From Cyclina sinensis (taxonomy: Eukaryota; Mollusca; Bivalvia; Venerida; Veneridae): a DNA stretch of 64,000 nt. Every line of letters begins with the position of its first letter. Position 1 is the stretch's first letter. The DNA lies in NCBI GenBank assembly GCA_012932295.1, contig JAAONU010000006.1:34044607-34108606 (forward strand). The letters are read 5' to 3'. The notes below the pieces were generated by a model. The model made no database searches. It had not been told where the DNA came from and worked only from the letters and a program-made list of their open reading frames with translations. The position numbers were made by a program, and so were the translations under genes. Shown piece after piece: positions 25,399 to 37,765 of the stretch.

Positions 25399-25447
25399 CT
25401 CTTGTCTCAGTGCCCCATTTGGACATTCCCTCAGAAAGTCTCTGTAC
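25399..25447 (-). CDS. Neuronal calcium sensor-like protein, exon 3 (residues 30-46)
   Basis: A 49-bp exon on the minus strand. Acceptor TTAACTTCAG precedes it (AG at 25448-25449 on the complement) and donor GTATGT follows (GT at 25397-25398). After the Trp codon completed at the junction it reads YRDFLRECPNGALRQE and ends in phase 0. The Cys-Pro pair (residues 38-39) followed by N-G is the family's signature: in NCS/recoverin proteins the first EF-hand loop carries Cys-Pro and cannot bind calcium. The exon joins the microexon at 39711-39735 in frame across a 14.3-kb intron. The following exons, with EF hands 2-4, were not found in the window, so only the N-terminal 46 residues are seen. Confidence 0.82.
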
Positions 25448-26158
25448 CTGAAGTTAAAAAAAATATATATATACATAAATCTGTTCTAAAAGCTAATTTA
25501 TATTTAATTGTTTCATAAAATACGTTATCCGTAAAACTGCTCTTCAAGAAAATCAGTATCAAAAAGCCTTTCAAGAGGGAAACACTAGAACCAAGATGTT
25601 ATGGAATCTTAAACTAAAATTGAAGAATGGCATGTGGCTGTCATGGTAAAATACAGTAAAAACATGTGATGTGGGCAATGCAAAAATGCGGGCAACTCAA
25701 TATTGTGGCTGATTCTCACAGTCCCAAATGGTTTGTTATATAACGCAATGTCCACAAAACTCAAATATGCAGGCAACTCGCTATTTCAAACTGTAACCTG
25801 AAGATTAGTCCCAAAAGCCAACTTTCTTATAAAATTAAATTTGATACCATGGGACCAGATTGAAATTTCAATGCTTTAAAGCTGACACTTTAGTTATCTA
25901 TCAAACTTTTAAAATGAGTAAGAAAATGTAAAAAACTCCCTGTGAAAGAGATTTTTCTATGAACAAGTGTGAAATCTTAAATACTCAAACTTACTCTATA
26001 ATTTATACTGAACAGTGAAATTCCCCACATAAGTCCTGGCTATGATAAGATAAGACACTGCATAGATAATGGCACTAAGGCATACAATACTTATAAGCCA
26101 GAATAAAGACCAGAGTCAAAGGAGACTCAATAATGAGACCAAATTGAAACCACTTTGC

Positions 26159-26172
26159 TGGGGGGGGGGGGG
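26159..26172. repeat. Poly(G) run
   Basis: A run of about 13-14 G in otherwise AT-rich DNA. It makes the local open frame untrustworthy and is error-prone to sequence. Confidence 0.9.
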
Positions 26173-26596
26173 TCACTCAAAACTTTCCTCCAGTCTTTTG
26201 CTGTTCTTTATATTGAGTTTTTACTGTATGTATATTCATAATAAGACCACTCCACATTTCACAAAGTTATAGCATGTTAAAACTAAAGAAAAGTACTGAT
26301 AAACAACTATTTACAAAAGCAAACATGAAATGGTGAGGGTATTGGAAAATTGAATCATCTGTCTTCTTTCTTGCATGCAAGGTTTGTTGTAAAAACCATC
26401 ACTTAAAAATGACAAATTTTCAACTGTCATGAAGGGTAAGTTGCATGCAACCAAGAAACAAAAGTTCATTGATTTAAACAGACAATATTTCTTCCTTTTG
26501 TTTCCGCTTCAGATGAAAAGCAGGAAAACATATCAAAGGAATATAGATCTGGATTAGGACAAATATGATCAACACTCAACCTAATAAGGCAATTTT

Positions 26597-26918
26597 TTTT
26601 TTTTATATTTTGGTTTACTGATTTTTTTCAAAAAAAGGTAGGGTAGGAGGAGGGAAAAAAAAAAATCTTGAAAAAAAAAAAAAAAACATCGGAAAGTCTT
26701 CTTATTTCTATTTATTCCTGAATACTGTATATATGAATATTTTAATAATGTATTCAGTCTTTACCGTGAAGAAACCAAGGAAAATGAGCCGTTCATACGG
26801 TACATTTTCCGTAAAATTGGCGTTCAGAATTTTTTTTTTCCTGAAATTTTTTTTTTTTTTTTTTTTTCATTTTCCAAAATACAGGGTCGGCGGGTCAGTA
26901 AACCGAAAAATATAAAAA
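26597..26918. mobile_element. Fold-back MITE with imperfect terminal inverted repeats
   Basis: Left end TTATATTTTGGTTTACTGAT (about 26602-26621) is inverted at the right end as TCAGTAAACCGAAAAATATA (26895-26914). Inside, poly(A) runs at about 26656-26686 face poly(T) runs at about 26830-26868, so most of the 320 bp can fold into one long hairpin. No transposase is encoded; target duplications are unclear. Confidence 0.6.
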
Positions 26919-27067
26919 TAATGGCCTAAAACAGAACAAAAAAGGCCCTGTATAAATCTGAAGGTACAGATGTTTTGAATTGGTAACTAGCTCCATTTCT
27001 CATGTGATCATGTGATCAGTAAATACACAAACAATTAGAAAGATCCTCACCCCTGTTACATTTAAAC

Positions 27068-27262
27068 TGTTACGGTCTAGTGCATATACCTTCCTATAAT
27101 CATATAATACAACCTCTGACAACTGTGTCAGGGAATCGATTCTTTGGCTCTGTGGTTAGAGTGTTTGGAGATTGGAGTTCGAATCCTGCTCTGGGTTGTG
27201 TATTCTTAGATGCATTGCATCTTTCTGTTATGGGCTTTCTTGTTCATAAGATGGGAGCTCGT
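27068..27262 (+). mobile_element. tRNA-like dispersed repeat, family B
   Basis: Starts TGTTACGGTCTAGTGCATA. About 60 bp later comes a tRNA-like segment: TTGGCTCTGTGGTTAGAGTG (A box), GAGTTCGAATCC (B box). It then has GATGCATTGCATCTTTCTGT, a palindromic word. Near-identical organisation is seen in the copy 325 bp downstream. Confidence 0.7.
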
Positions 27263-27390
27263 CCGGGATGACCTCTCCTGGACTTAGTTGCAAAAAATAA
27301 ATAATAATAAAAAAATCTTTGAATATTTCTGTCTGATCTTCTGATCTAAAAATACACAACACCATTTGTCACTTTCTCAAGAGGGGATGT

Positions 27391-27584
27391 GTTACAGTCA
27401 AGTGCAATACCTTCCTATAATCGTATAAATATAACCTCTGACAACTGCGTCAGGGAATCGATTCCTTGGCTCAGTAGTTAGAGTCTTGGCCTGTCATGCG
27501 GGAGATCAGAGTTTGAATCCCGCTCTGGGCTGTGTATTCTAAGATGCATTGCATCTTTCTGTTATGGACTTTCATGTTCGTAAG
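27391..27584 (+). mobile_element. tRNA-like dispersed repeat, family B, second copy
   Basis: Same order as the copy at 27068: GTTACAGTCAAGTGCAATAC, then ATCGATTCCTTGGCTCAGTA, GAGTTTGAATCCC, and GATGCATTGCATCTTTCTGT. The two lie in tandem orientation, so the pair may be a local duplication or two insertions. Confidence 0.7.
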
Positions 27585-27952
27585 AATACATTTTGAACTC
27601 TTCCTCAAAATACAATTATATATCCATGGCCATACATGTATGATGTTGTGTATCACATGATAACCAGATAAGATACACATTTTGTATGGATTTTGACATT
27701 ATGCTTTTTACATGAAGGACAGACATAATATAAATGCTTTCACTGAACATAGCATTTGCAGTCTAGAGAGCCTTATTTAATGGCAGACTTTGGTTGAAAG
27801 TATTTACAGGTATAAAGAACCAACATATTGGGGACATCTCAACTGTTCGATATTTAGTCATATAGTCATTCTGATTAAAATCATATCCTAAAAATCGCTA
27901 CACTAACTGTATAGAGATCATGGACTTTAGTCAGATTGGCCATATAGTTTGA

Positions 27953-28347
<395 letters not shown>

Positions 28348-28809
28348 CTATATCAATGATCATGATATCAACATTTTGTCCCATTTCCTCATTCAGATCA
28401 TGTTTGTAAGAGTTTCACACCTGTGAGTTTCAACTGTCTTTCAGTTACTAACATGAAGATTGTTACCAAGCAATCATTTCTTTCGGACTGGGTCCTAGTC
28501 CTCTGTAAGAAACTACCAACTTTTTCACATAAAGAGATATGGTGGGTATCAATGGTCCAGGGCTCAATGAATACATGACTTCTCTCTCAGTGACAAGTTT
28601 TCTTTAACCTCTTAACAGTTTTATTTTGTTCTAGGGACTTTACAAATGCCCTATAAGAAGCTAATAGCAGGAAACAGTCAAATATGGTCACATGTCACTA
28701 CAGTCAGGAATGGCCACTTGCTCTTCATATGGAAGTCATGCTCTTCAATACTGGAGTAAATAAAAGCAAATAGCTATTGGTATCAATGTTTTTCTTTTAT
28801 TGGTATTTA

Positions 28810-29041
28810 ATCTAGCTCATTAAATTAGTGTTCCTGAGTATCCAGTATCCAACCAGTTTACTAACCAATCTCTTCGCAAGCACTGATTACTTTCTTACTT
28901 GATTCAGAGGTAATGGACAAAATTTTAATGGCTTACAGAGGAATCGTCCAGGATAAATTTTGGTGGTCTTAAAGGAAATTGAACCACGAACCCTGGGATT
29001 GACAATCCGATGCTTCACTGACTGAAATAGCCAGGCTGGCC
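28810..29041 (-). mobile_element. tRNA-derived SINE, family A, reverse copy
   Basis: On the minus strand the head reads GCCAGCCTGGCTATTTCAGT, followed by AGCATCGGATTGTCAATCCC and GGTTCGTGGTTCAATTTCC, then the tail with TTACCTCTGAATCAAGTAAG and GATTGGTTAGTAAACTGG. Order and spacing match the copy at 7493. Confidence 0.65.
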
Positions 29042-29468
29042 AATTGTGATACACGTGTATGTGTGTAAAAATGAAAATATGGAAAACAGGAAAATATGAG
29101 TCTGTAAACTAAAGCATTAAGGCGACCTGCTTCACAGCAATTTGTTCAAATCCTTCCAATACATCTAATATTCCATAAAAATCAATTCATAAAACACCGT
29201 TAGACATGGAAAACTAATTTAGTTTTCACAGTCAGAACATTTTCAGAAGACTAATACCACTAAATTCGAAACAGTTAATTAAATTTTACTGATGAATTAT
29301 GATATTGAGAAAATAAAGAAGCAAGAGGGCTATAAGAGGGGTTTTACTGCTCATCATAACAAGAAAAATAATGATTTACAGTTATATAGGGGTAACACAC
29401 TTAATGTGAACTTTTAAGAAAAAAAGTTCAGCAAACCTCACAAAGTAATGATTTCAGCCTCATTAATA

Positions 29469-29682
29469 TTAATCCTTAACCTGCTGGACCCAAAAGTGAT
29501 TGGCCTTTGCCACCAGTATAGAGCCAGGCCAGCCTGCACATCCATGCAGTCTGACCAGGCCCTATACTGTTGGTAGCTCAGTTTTTGTATTTTGATAATG
29601 AAATCCCTTAAACTTTGAATAGACTGTTCCAAATTCAAAGCTGGGCAAATCCATTACAAAAATTCAGCAGGTGAAGGGTTAA
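29469..29682. mobile_element. piggyBac-type MITE
   Basis: Bounded by TTAA at 29469-29472 and 29679-29682. Left end TCCTTAACCTGCTGG and right end CAGCAGGTGAAGGG form imperfect inverted repeats. The interior words GCACATCCATGCAGTCTGA recur in the copy at 39473-39671. TTAA duplications with ends in CCC/GGG are the known mark of the piggyBac superfamily. Confidence 0.65.
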
Positions 29683-31312
29683 ACCAGCTCCTTTGTTATG
29701 TCAATATAAAGATGAGAATAGATTAATGAAATAGACACAGATCTGTGCTTAGATATTTTGTTACTAAAATTTGATTCAAAAACATTTAAACTGTCATTTT
29801 TTTCTCAGAATCAAAGCACTGAAGGTGCTGAGGTGGTAAATGTTAAATAAAGTGTTTCATTTTTAAAACTTTAGAGAAACAGTTATTTTGATCAAACAAA
29901 TAAGGCATACTGTAGATTCAAATATTAGAATACTGAATAGCTACTGGCAATATGAATATGAATATGAATATTGGTAGTTCAAGCAATATAGTCATCTTCA
30001 AAATCATGCATATTAATCATGAAATCAAATGTGGGAAAAAAAGGTTTTAGAAATGCCAAATCTTTAATAGACAGTACATGTATATTAATTCATGATAAGT
30101 TTTCTGATATGCATACATGTGATAACCTGATAGAATTTCAGAAAATACCAATATTCAGTTTTGATTCCAGCTGTCCCTATTTTCATCTAAAACTCCCAAT
30201 ATTCTTATCAATAAAAAAAGCCTTGCCCCATCATAAAGACAATAAATTTTCAATGACAAACAAATAAAGTTGGCATAGTTTATGTTTAAGGGCTACACCT
30301 GTTACACCTCTCAGCTGTAATTGATAATAGGTTTTGACATACAGAAGTTATCACACGTTTTGATACATTTGAACATTTTTTCTGATGATTTATTTGACCA
30401 CAACTAAAGTGTCATTTTCTGGAGTAAAACTTATGATAAACATATCACCTGTCTTGTTCATTTAGCTCAGGTGAAAAAAAGCAACAACAACAAAAAAACA
30501 CAAAAAAGGCAAAAACAAGCTGACACAGGTGTTAACAATATCTCAGCTATCTCATTGATGAGAAAAATTTCAAATTCAAGTTTTCTGTTGCCATAGTTTC
30601 ATATGCATGAAATGTAGTTCCAATACAGTGAAAACAAATATCAAGAATGATTATAAATTTGAACTGCTTTTCTGATATTAATATTTTTTTTATTATTCTA
30701 TTTCTTTTATGAACAGAATGTGTATATGTCTATTTCTCTATTAAGTCTGAGAACTGCAACATCTGAAAATCCTTCGGGTACAGACCTAAGAGAAATGTAG
30801 GATGCAGAATAATTGAAAGGCAACTGCAAAAGTGACAGGTTTGAAATATAATTTTTTGACAATGCATTTAGAAGTTCACAGCTGATCCACAAGAGCTACC
30901 AATATAAACATAATAGCTGGCATGGAAGACCTTTTCAGTAAAGTAACTTTGCTTCAGCAAGCTGACCATTAATGATTGTTCAACAAATTTAAGAAACAAT
31001 TCACTATATATCTGAGTAACAATAGTAAATATCGTTTAATGTTGTTCCTTTTTGCAAGCTTCATGCAGTGATGTTGTTTGTTTTTGTTGTTGTTGTTTTT
31101 TCTTCATATTTTAACAAGCTTCTGTTTTCTTGTTTTGCTTATTTATCCCAGATTCCATGTCTATTGGTTCATTTTAACCTGTAAAGCTTCACTTTGTTGT
31201 CAAACAATTCTTAGTTCATCAGTGCATTTCAGCATTTTATTTAGTTTATAGTAACAAGTTTCAAAAGCATTTTTGTCATTTTAGAGCACAGGTTAGCTAT
31301 ATACTGTGGGAG

Positions 31313-31880
31313 CCTGACAAAATCCCCTCAACCAAAAGCCCCACAGCTGATTTAAAGAAAAATGACAAAAAAGCCCCTCGATAGGCACACAAAATCCTGT
31401 CAGTTAAAACTGCAAAATGATCAAAAGCCCCTCAATGGTGATCATTAAAACCTCTCTACAGAAAAACTGCACTATCTTCATGTCAATATAAATTTTCTAT
31501 ACAATATAATTACAATTATTGAGAAACAATTACTGGGTAATCTTTATTGAATATTCTAAAAACTTAAGAATTAAACTTCTAAATATGGATACAGTCTGAA
31601 TAACAGAAATTACTATTAAATGAGTTGAGACATATTGATGAATATTGCTTAAACATCTTAATTAACTTAATAATACTATTTGAACACAAAACCCTTTTTA
31701 TCCCCACTAACCCCCAAAGAAAAAACAAGAAAAACAAAAATATTGACATAAAAAAAATACTTATACAAAATTTTAATCTTTTCACTTGGGGGCTTTTGGT
31801 CATTTACTCTTAATTGACTTAGAGGCTTTTGTCCCCCTTTCAAGGGGCTTTTGGTCATTGTGCAATTTTCATTGAAGGGC
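31313..31880. repeat. Inverted GGGGCTTTTG repeats beside the 34-bp array
   Basis: From 31313 to 31445 the words CAAAAGCCCC/AAAAGCCCCTC occur three times; from 31788 to 31880 their reverse complement GGGGGCTTTTGGTCATT occurs three times, about 340 bp of AT-rich DNA lying between. The arms could pair. The 34-bp array begins directly after the right arm, and the motif AGGGCTTTTGTC appears again at the array's other edge (35280). Confidence 0.6.
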
Positions 31881-34800
31881 TCTCAGTCATGTCTCTATGA
31901 ACCAACTAAGCAACTTCAGTCATTTCTGTATTGACCAACTAGGCAAACTTTCAGTCATGTATCTATTAACCAACTGAGCACATTTCAGTCATGTCTCTAT
32001 TAACTAATTGAGCAGCTTTCAGTCATGTCTCTATCAACCAACTGAGCAGCTTTCAGTCATGTCTCTATTAACCAACTAAGCAGCATTCAGTCAAGTCTCT
32101 ATTAACCAACTGAGCAGCTTTCAGTCATGTCTTTATTAACCAAATAAGCAGCATTCAGTCATGTTTCTATTAACCAATTGAACAGCTTTCAGGAATGTCT
32201 CTATAAACCAATTGAGCAACTTTCAGTCATGTATCTATTAACCAACTGAGCAGCTTTCAGTCATGTCTGTATAAACCAACTAAGCACATTTCAGTCATGT
32301 CTGTATTAACTAATTGAGCAGCTTTCAGTCATGTCTCTATCAACCAACTGAGCAGCTTTCAGTCGTGTCTCTATTAACCAACTAAGCAGCTTTCAGTCAT
32401 GTCTCTATTAACCAACTGAGCAGCTTTCAGTCATGTCTATATTAACCAACTAAGCAGCATTCAATCATGTTTCTATTAACCAATTGATCAGCTTTCAGGC
32501 ATGTCTCTATTAACCAACTGAGCAACTTTAAGTCATGTCTCTATTAACCAACTGAACAGCGCCCAGACATGTCTCTATTAACCAACTAAGCAGCTTTCAG
32601 TCATGTCTCTATTAACCAACTGAGCAACTTCAGTCATGTCTGTATTAACCAACTGAGCAACTTTAAGTGGTGTCTCTATTAACCAACTGAGAAGCTTTCG
32701 GTCATGTCTCTATTAACCAACTAAGCAACTTCCAGACATGTCTCTATTAACGAACTGAACAGCACCCAGACATGTCCCTATTAACCAACTGAGCAGCTTT
32801 CAGTCATGTCTCTATTAACCAACTGAGCAACTTCAGTCATGTCTATATTAACCAACTGAGCAACTTTCAGTCATGTCTCTATTAACCAACTGAGCAGCTT
32901 TCAGACATGTCTGTATTAACCAACTAAGCAGCATTCAGTCATGTCTCTATTAACCAACTGAGCAGCATTCAGTCATGTTTCTATTAACCAACTGAGCAGC
33001 TTTCAGGCATGTCTCTATTAACCGATTGAGCAACTTTAAGTCATGTCTCTATAAACCAACTGAACAGCGTCCAGACATGTCTCTATTAACCAACTGTGCA
33101 GCTTTCAGTCATGTCTCTATTAACCAACTAAACAGCGTCCAGAAATGTCTCTATCAACCAACTGAGCAGCTTTCAGTTGTGTACGTCTCTATTAACCAAC
33201 TGAGCAGCTTTCAGTCATGTCTCTATTAACCAACTAAGCAGCATTCAGTCATGTCTCTATTAACCAACTGAGCAGCTTTCAGTCATGTCTCTTTTAACCA
33301 AATAAGCAGCATTCAGTCATGTTTCTATTAACCAATTGAGCAGCTTTCAGGCATGTCTCTATTAACCAACTGAGCAACTTTAAGTCATGTCTCTATAAAC
33401 CATCTCAGCAACTTCCAGATATGTCTCTATTAACCAACTGAACAGCGCCCAGACATGTCTCTATTAACCAACTGAGCAGCTTTCAGTCATGTCTCTATTA
33501 ACAAACTGAGCAACTTCAGTCATGTCTGTATTAACCAACTGAGCAACTTTCAGTCATGTTTCTATTAACCAACTGAGCAGCTTTCAGGCATGTCTCTATT
33601 AACCAATTGAGCAACTTTAAGTCATGTCTCTGTAAACCAACTGAACAGCGCCCAGACATGTCTCTATTAACCAACTGAGCAGCTTTCAGTCATGTCTCTA
33701 TTAACCAACTGAACAGCGCCCAGGCATGTCTCTATCAACCAACTGAGCAGCTTTCAGACATGTCTTTATTAACCAAATGAGCAGTTTTGGGTCATGTCTG
33801 TATTAACCAACTAAGCAGCATTCAGTCATGTCTCTTTTAACCAACTGAGCAGCAATCAGTCATGTTTCTATTAACCAACTGAGCAGCTTTCAGGCATGTC
33901 TCTATTAACCAACTGAGCAACTTTAAGTCATGTCTCTATAAACTAACTGAACAGCGCCCAGACATGTCTCTGTTAACAAACTGAGAAGCTTTCAGTCATG
34001 TCTTTATTAACCAACTAAACAGCGCCGAGACATGTTTCTATCAACCAACTGAGCAGCATTCAGTCATGTCTCTTTTAACCAACTGAGCAGCAATCAGTCA
34101 TTTCTCTATTAACCAACTAAGCAGCATTCAGTCATGTCTCTTTTAACCAACTGAACAGCATTCAGTCATGTTTCTATCAACCAATTAAGTGGCTTTCAGG
34201 CATGTCTCTATTAACCAATTGAGCAACTTTAAGTCATGTCTCTATAAACCAACTGAACAGCGCCCAGACATGTCTCTATTAACCAACTAAGCAGCTTTCA
34301 GTCATGTCTCTATTAACCAAGTGAACAGCACCCAGACATGTCTCTATTAATCAACTGAGCAGCTTTCAGACATGTCTCTATTAACCAACTGAGCAGGTTT
34401 CAGACATGTCTCTATAAACCAACTGAGCAGCTTTCAGTCATGCATCTTTTAACCAACTGAGCAGGTTTTAGTCATGTAACTATTTACCAACTAAGCAGCT
34501 TTCAGTCATGTCTCTATTAACCAAGTGAACAGCACCCAGACATGTCTCTATTAATCAACTGAGCAGCATTCAGTCATGTTTCTATTAACCAATTGAGCAG
34601 CTTTCAGGCATATCTCTATTAACCAATTGAGCAACTTTCAGTCATTTCTCTATTAACCAACTGAGCAACTTCAGCCATGTCTCTATTAACCAACTCAGCA
34701 ACTCTCAGTCATGTCTCTATAAACCAACTGAGCAACTTTCAGTCATATCTCTATCTACCAACTGAGCAACTTTCAGTCATGTTTCTATAAACCAACTGAG

Positions 34801-35276
34801 CAACTCTCAGTAATTTCACTATTAACCAACTGAGCAGCTTTCAGTCATGTCTCTATTAACCAACTGAGTGGCTTTCAGTCATGTCTCTATTAACCAACTT
34901 AGCAGCTTTCAGGTATGTCTCTATTAACCAACTGAGCAGCTTTCAGTCATATATCTTTTAACCAACTGAGCAGCATTTAGTCATGTCTCTATAAACCAAC
35001 TTAGCAACTTTCAGCCATTTCTCTATATACCAACTAATCAACTTTCAGTCATACATCTATTAACCATCTCAGCAGCTTTCAGTCATGTATCTATTAACCA
35101 ATTGAGTGACTTTTAGTCATTTCTCTATTAACCAACTAAGCAAGTTTCTGTCATGTATCTATTAACCAATTGAGTGACTTTTAGTCATTTCTCTATTAAC
35201 CAACTAAGCAAGTTTCTGTCATGTATCTATTAACCAACTGAGTGAATTTCAGTCATGTATCTATTAACCAATTGAG
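31881..35276. repeat. 34-bp minisatellite array, about 3.4 kb
   Basis: Unit approximates TTTCAGTCATGTCTCTATTA then ACCAACTGAGCAGC, 34 bp (for example starts at 31984 and 32018), about 100 copies. Variants such as GCGCCCAGACATG recur at 33650, 33956 and 34262, exactly 306 bp (nine units) apart. The right edge (35,085-35,240) has a separate 68-bp dimer. The 67-codon open frame inside is an artefact. Confidence 0.95.
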
Positions 35277-35289
35277 CGGAGGGCTTTTG

Positions 35290-36472
35290 TCTTATACTTA
35301 ACACTGTTCCTGGAAGAGCACTAATATATGTATATGTTCTTAACCTTAAAATCTTGTTAGTGCCTTTAAATTAATTTGGACAAAACCATTTTACATTTAT
35401 AGGGATAGTAACTACAAACGTATTGACTAAATAGCTACAAGTGTTGCCCATGACTGTTCAGGCTAATGAATGCTGTACCGGCTGTATGGACAGAAGCTAC
35501 TGCTGCTGTCAAGGGGAAGGCTAAAAGATTGTTGTGGCTTTCCATTTTTATTGCGTAGTGAATTACTAACCTCGTTCCCCATGGACTATTTTGCCTTATC
35601 CAATAGTTACTGTTTACAGGGGATTTACTGGAAATAAGCTAGAATTTCAAGACTTTCTTCCACGGAGGATGTTTGAGTTTTATCTGAAGCAGATTTTTCC
35701 GACAATGTCTCATAAATAATTCACGAAGGAAAGTACCAATTTTCATTCTCAAAGAGAAAATAATGACAGAATAACTGTACAAGTCTATGTGATCTTTCCA
35801 TTACAGAAGCTTTAAAGGTTGTCTTGGAATTACTGCGTATGTAAAGAATAAAATCTAATTTGCTAGCTTTAATTACAAAGATTTTTCTGCGGCTTTAACA
35901 GCTGAATTTTTTAGACTCTAGAGAAATCATTGATATCTGAAATCTTCTAGGAATGGTGAATATTTTAGCTTTCATTTTCTTACTTGAAATTTTGTATTTG
36001 CATCATCTGTAACACTGAAACAAATGCCATAACTTCTTGGCTTTAAAAGAGAGACACATTCAAGTATCAGCTCCAATGGTGAAATTGCTGCTTTGTTAAA
36101 ATATGAAAATTTAAAACAATTCCATACCATTCATATTTCAGATATTAACTAGAAAATAATATAATTATGGAATTTTAATGTACATATTCAAATAAAACTC
36201 TGATAAGATATATTCTTTCTCTGACTCCATATAAGCTGCTTAACATTTCAGTTGAATGGAATTTACTTGTTACTAAGCCTACAGTTCTGCAGAAAATCTC
36301 TCTTTTCAGAAGGATTTACTATGATTTACATTCAGACTACATTATGTACCAATAAAGGCTGTTCATTAATGGGAAATATTCTCCATGGCAATAATGCCAT
36401 CTCGAGGATTACACTCTCCTTTTAAGCTTCTCTTACATTAGTAAAATGAACAGAGAAACAAATTCATTTCAC
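35290..36472. other. Intron DNA between two arrays, nothing recognised
   Basis: No gene, repeat or RNA found. A 24-codon Cys-rich frame at 35450-35524 is discussed among the rejected items. Confidence 0.35.
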
Positions 36473-37765
36473 CCTTTGCTTTACAAGATATAGTTTACCA
36501 GATGTGGTACTACTGGGACACCATATTCCTATTACACCCTTTGCTTTACAAGATATAGTTTACCAGATATGGTACTACTGGGACACCATATTCCTATTAC
36601 ACCCTTTGCTTTACAAGATATAGTTTACCAGATATGGTACTACTGGGACACCATATTCTTATTACATCCTTTGCTTTACATGATATAGTTTACCAGATAT
36701 GGTACTACTGGGACACCATATTCTTATTACATCCTTTGCTTTACAAGATATAGTTTACCAGATATGGTACTACTGGAACACCATATTCTTATTACATCCT
36801 TTGCTTTACAAGATATAGTTTACCAGATATGGTACTACTGGAACACCATATTCTTATTACATCCTTTGCTTTACAAGATATAGTTTACCAGATATGGTAC
36901 TACTGGAACACCATATTCCTATTACATCCTTTGCTTTACATGATATAGTTTACCAGATATGGTACTACTGGAACACCATATTCTTATTACATCCTTTGCT
37001 TTACATGATATAGTTTACCAGATATGGTACTACTGGAACACCATATTCTTATTACATCCTTTGCTTTACAAGATATAGTTTACCAGATATGGTACTACTG
37101 GAACACCATATTCTTATTACATCCTTTGCTTTACATGATATAGTTTACCAGATATGGTACTACTGGGACACCATATTCCTATTACACCCTTTGCTTTACA
37201 TGATATAGTTTACCAGATATGGTACTACTGGGACACCATATTCTTATTACATCCTTTGCTTTACATGATATAGTTTACCAGATATGGTACTACTGGGACA
37301 CCATATTCCTATTACACCCTTTGCTTTACATGATATAGTTTACCAGATATGGTACTACTGGGACACCATATTCTTATTACATCCTTTGCTTTACAAGATA
37401 TAGTTTACCAGATATGGTACTACTGGAACACCATATTCTTATTACATCCTTTGCTTTACAAGATATAGTTTACCAGATATGGTACTACTGGAACACCATA
37501 TTCTTATTACATCCTTTGCTTTACAAGATATAGTTTACCAGATATGGTACTACTGGAACACCATATTCTTATTACATCCTTTGCTTTACAAGATATAGTT
37601 TACCAGATATGGTACTACTGGGACACCATATTCTTATTACATCCTTTGCTTTACAAGATATAGTTTACCAGATATGGTACTACTGGGACACCATATTCTT
37701 ATTACATCCTTTGCTTTACATGATATAGTTTACCAGATACGGTACTACTGGGTCACCATATTCTT
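36473..37765. repeat. 65-bp minisatellite array, 20 copies
   Basis: TTGCTTTACA starts at 36476 and then every 65 bp to 37711. Units differ at only a few sites (AAGATATAG or ATGATATAG; GGGACACC or GGAACACC; ACACCC or ACATCC; ATTCCT or ATTCTT). Homogeneity is far higher than in the 34-bp and 62-bp arrays, so it is the youngest or most actively homogenised. Confidence 0.97.

Noticed and set aside
31881..35276. CRISPR-like array
   Set aside because: The 34-bp units are contiguous with no unique spacers, and the genome is eukaryotic; it is a minisatellite.
35450..35524. 24-codon Cys-rich frame (NECCTGCMDRSYCCCQGEG)
   Set aside because: Interesting Cys pattern but too short, no signal peptide, no evidence of splicing to another exon; most likely chance.
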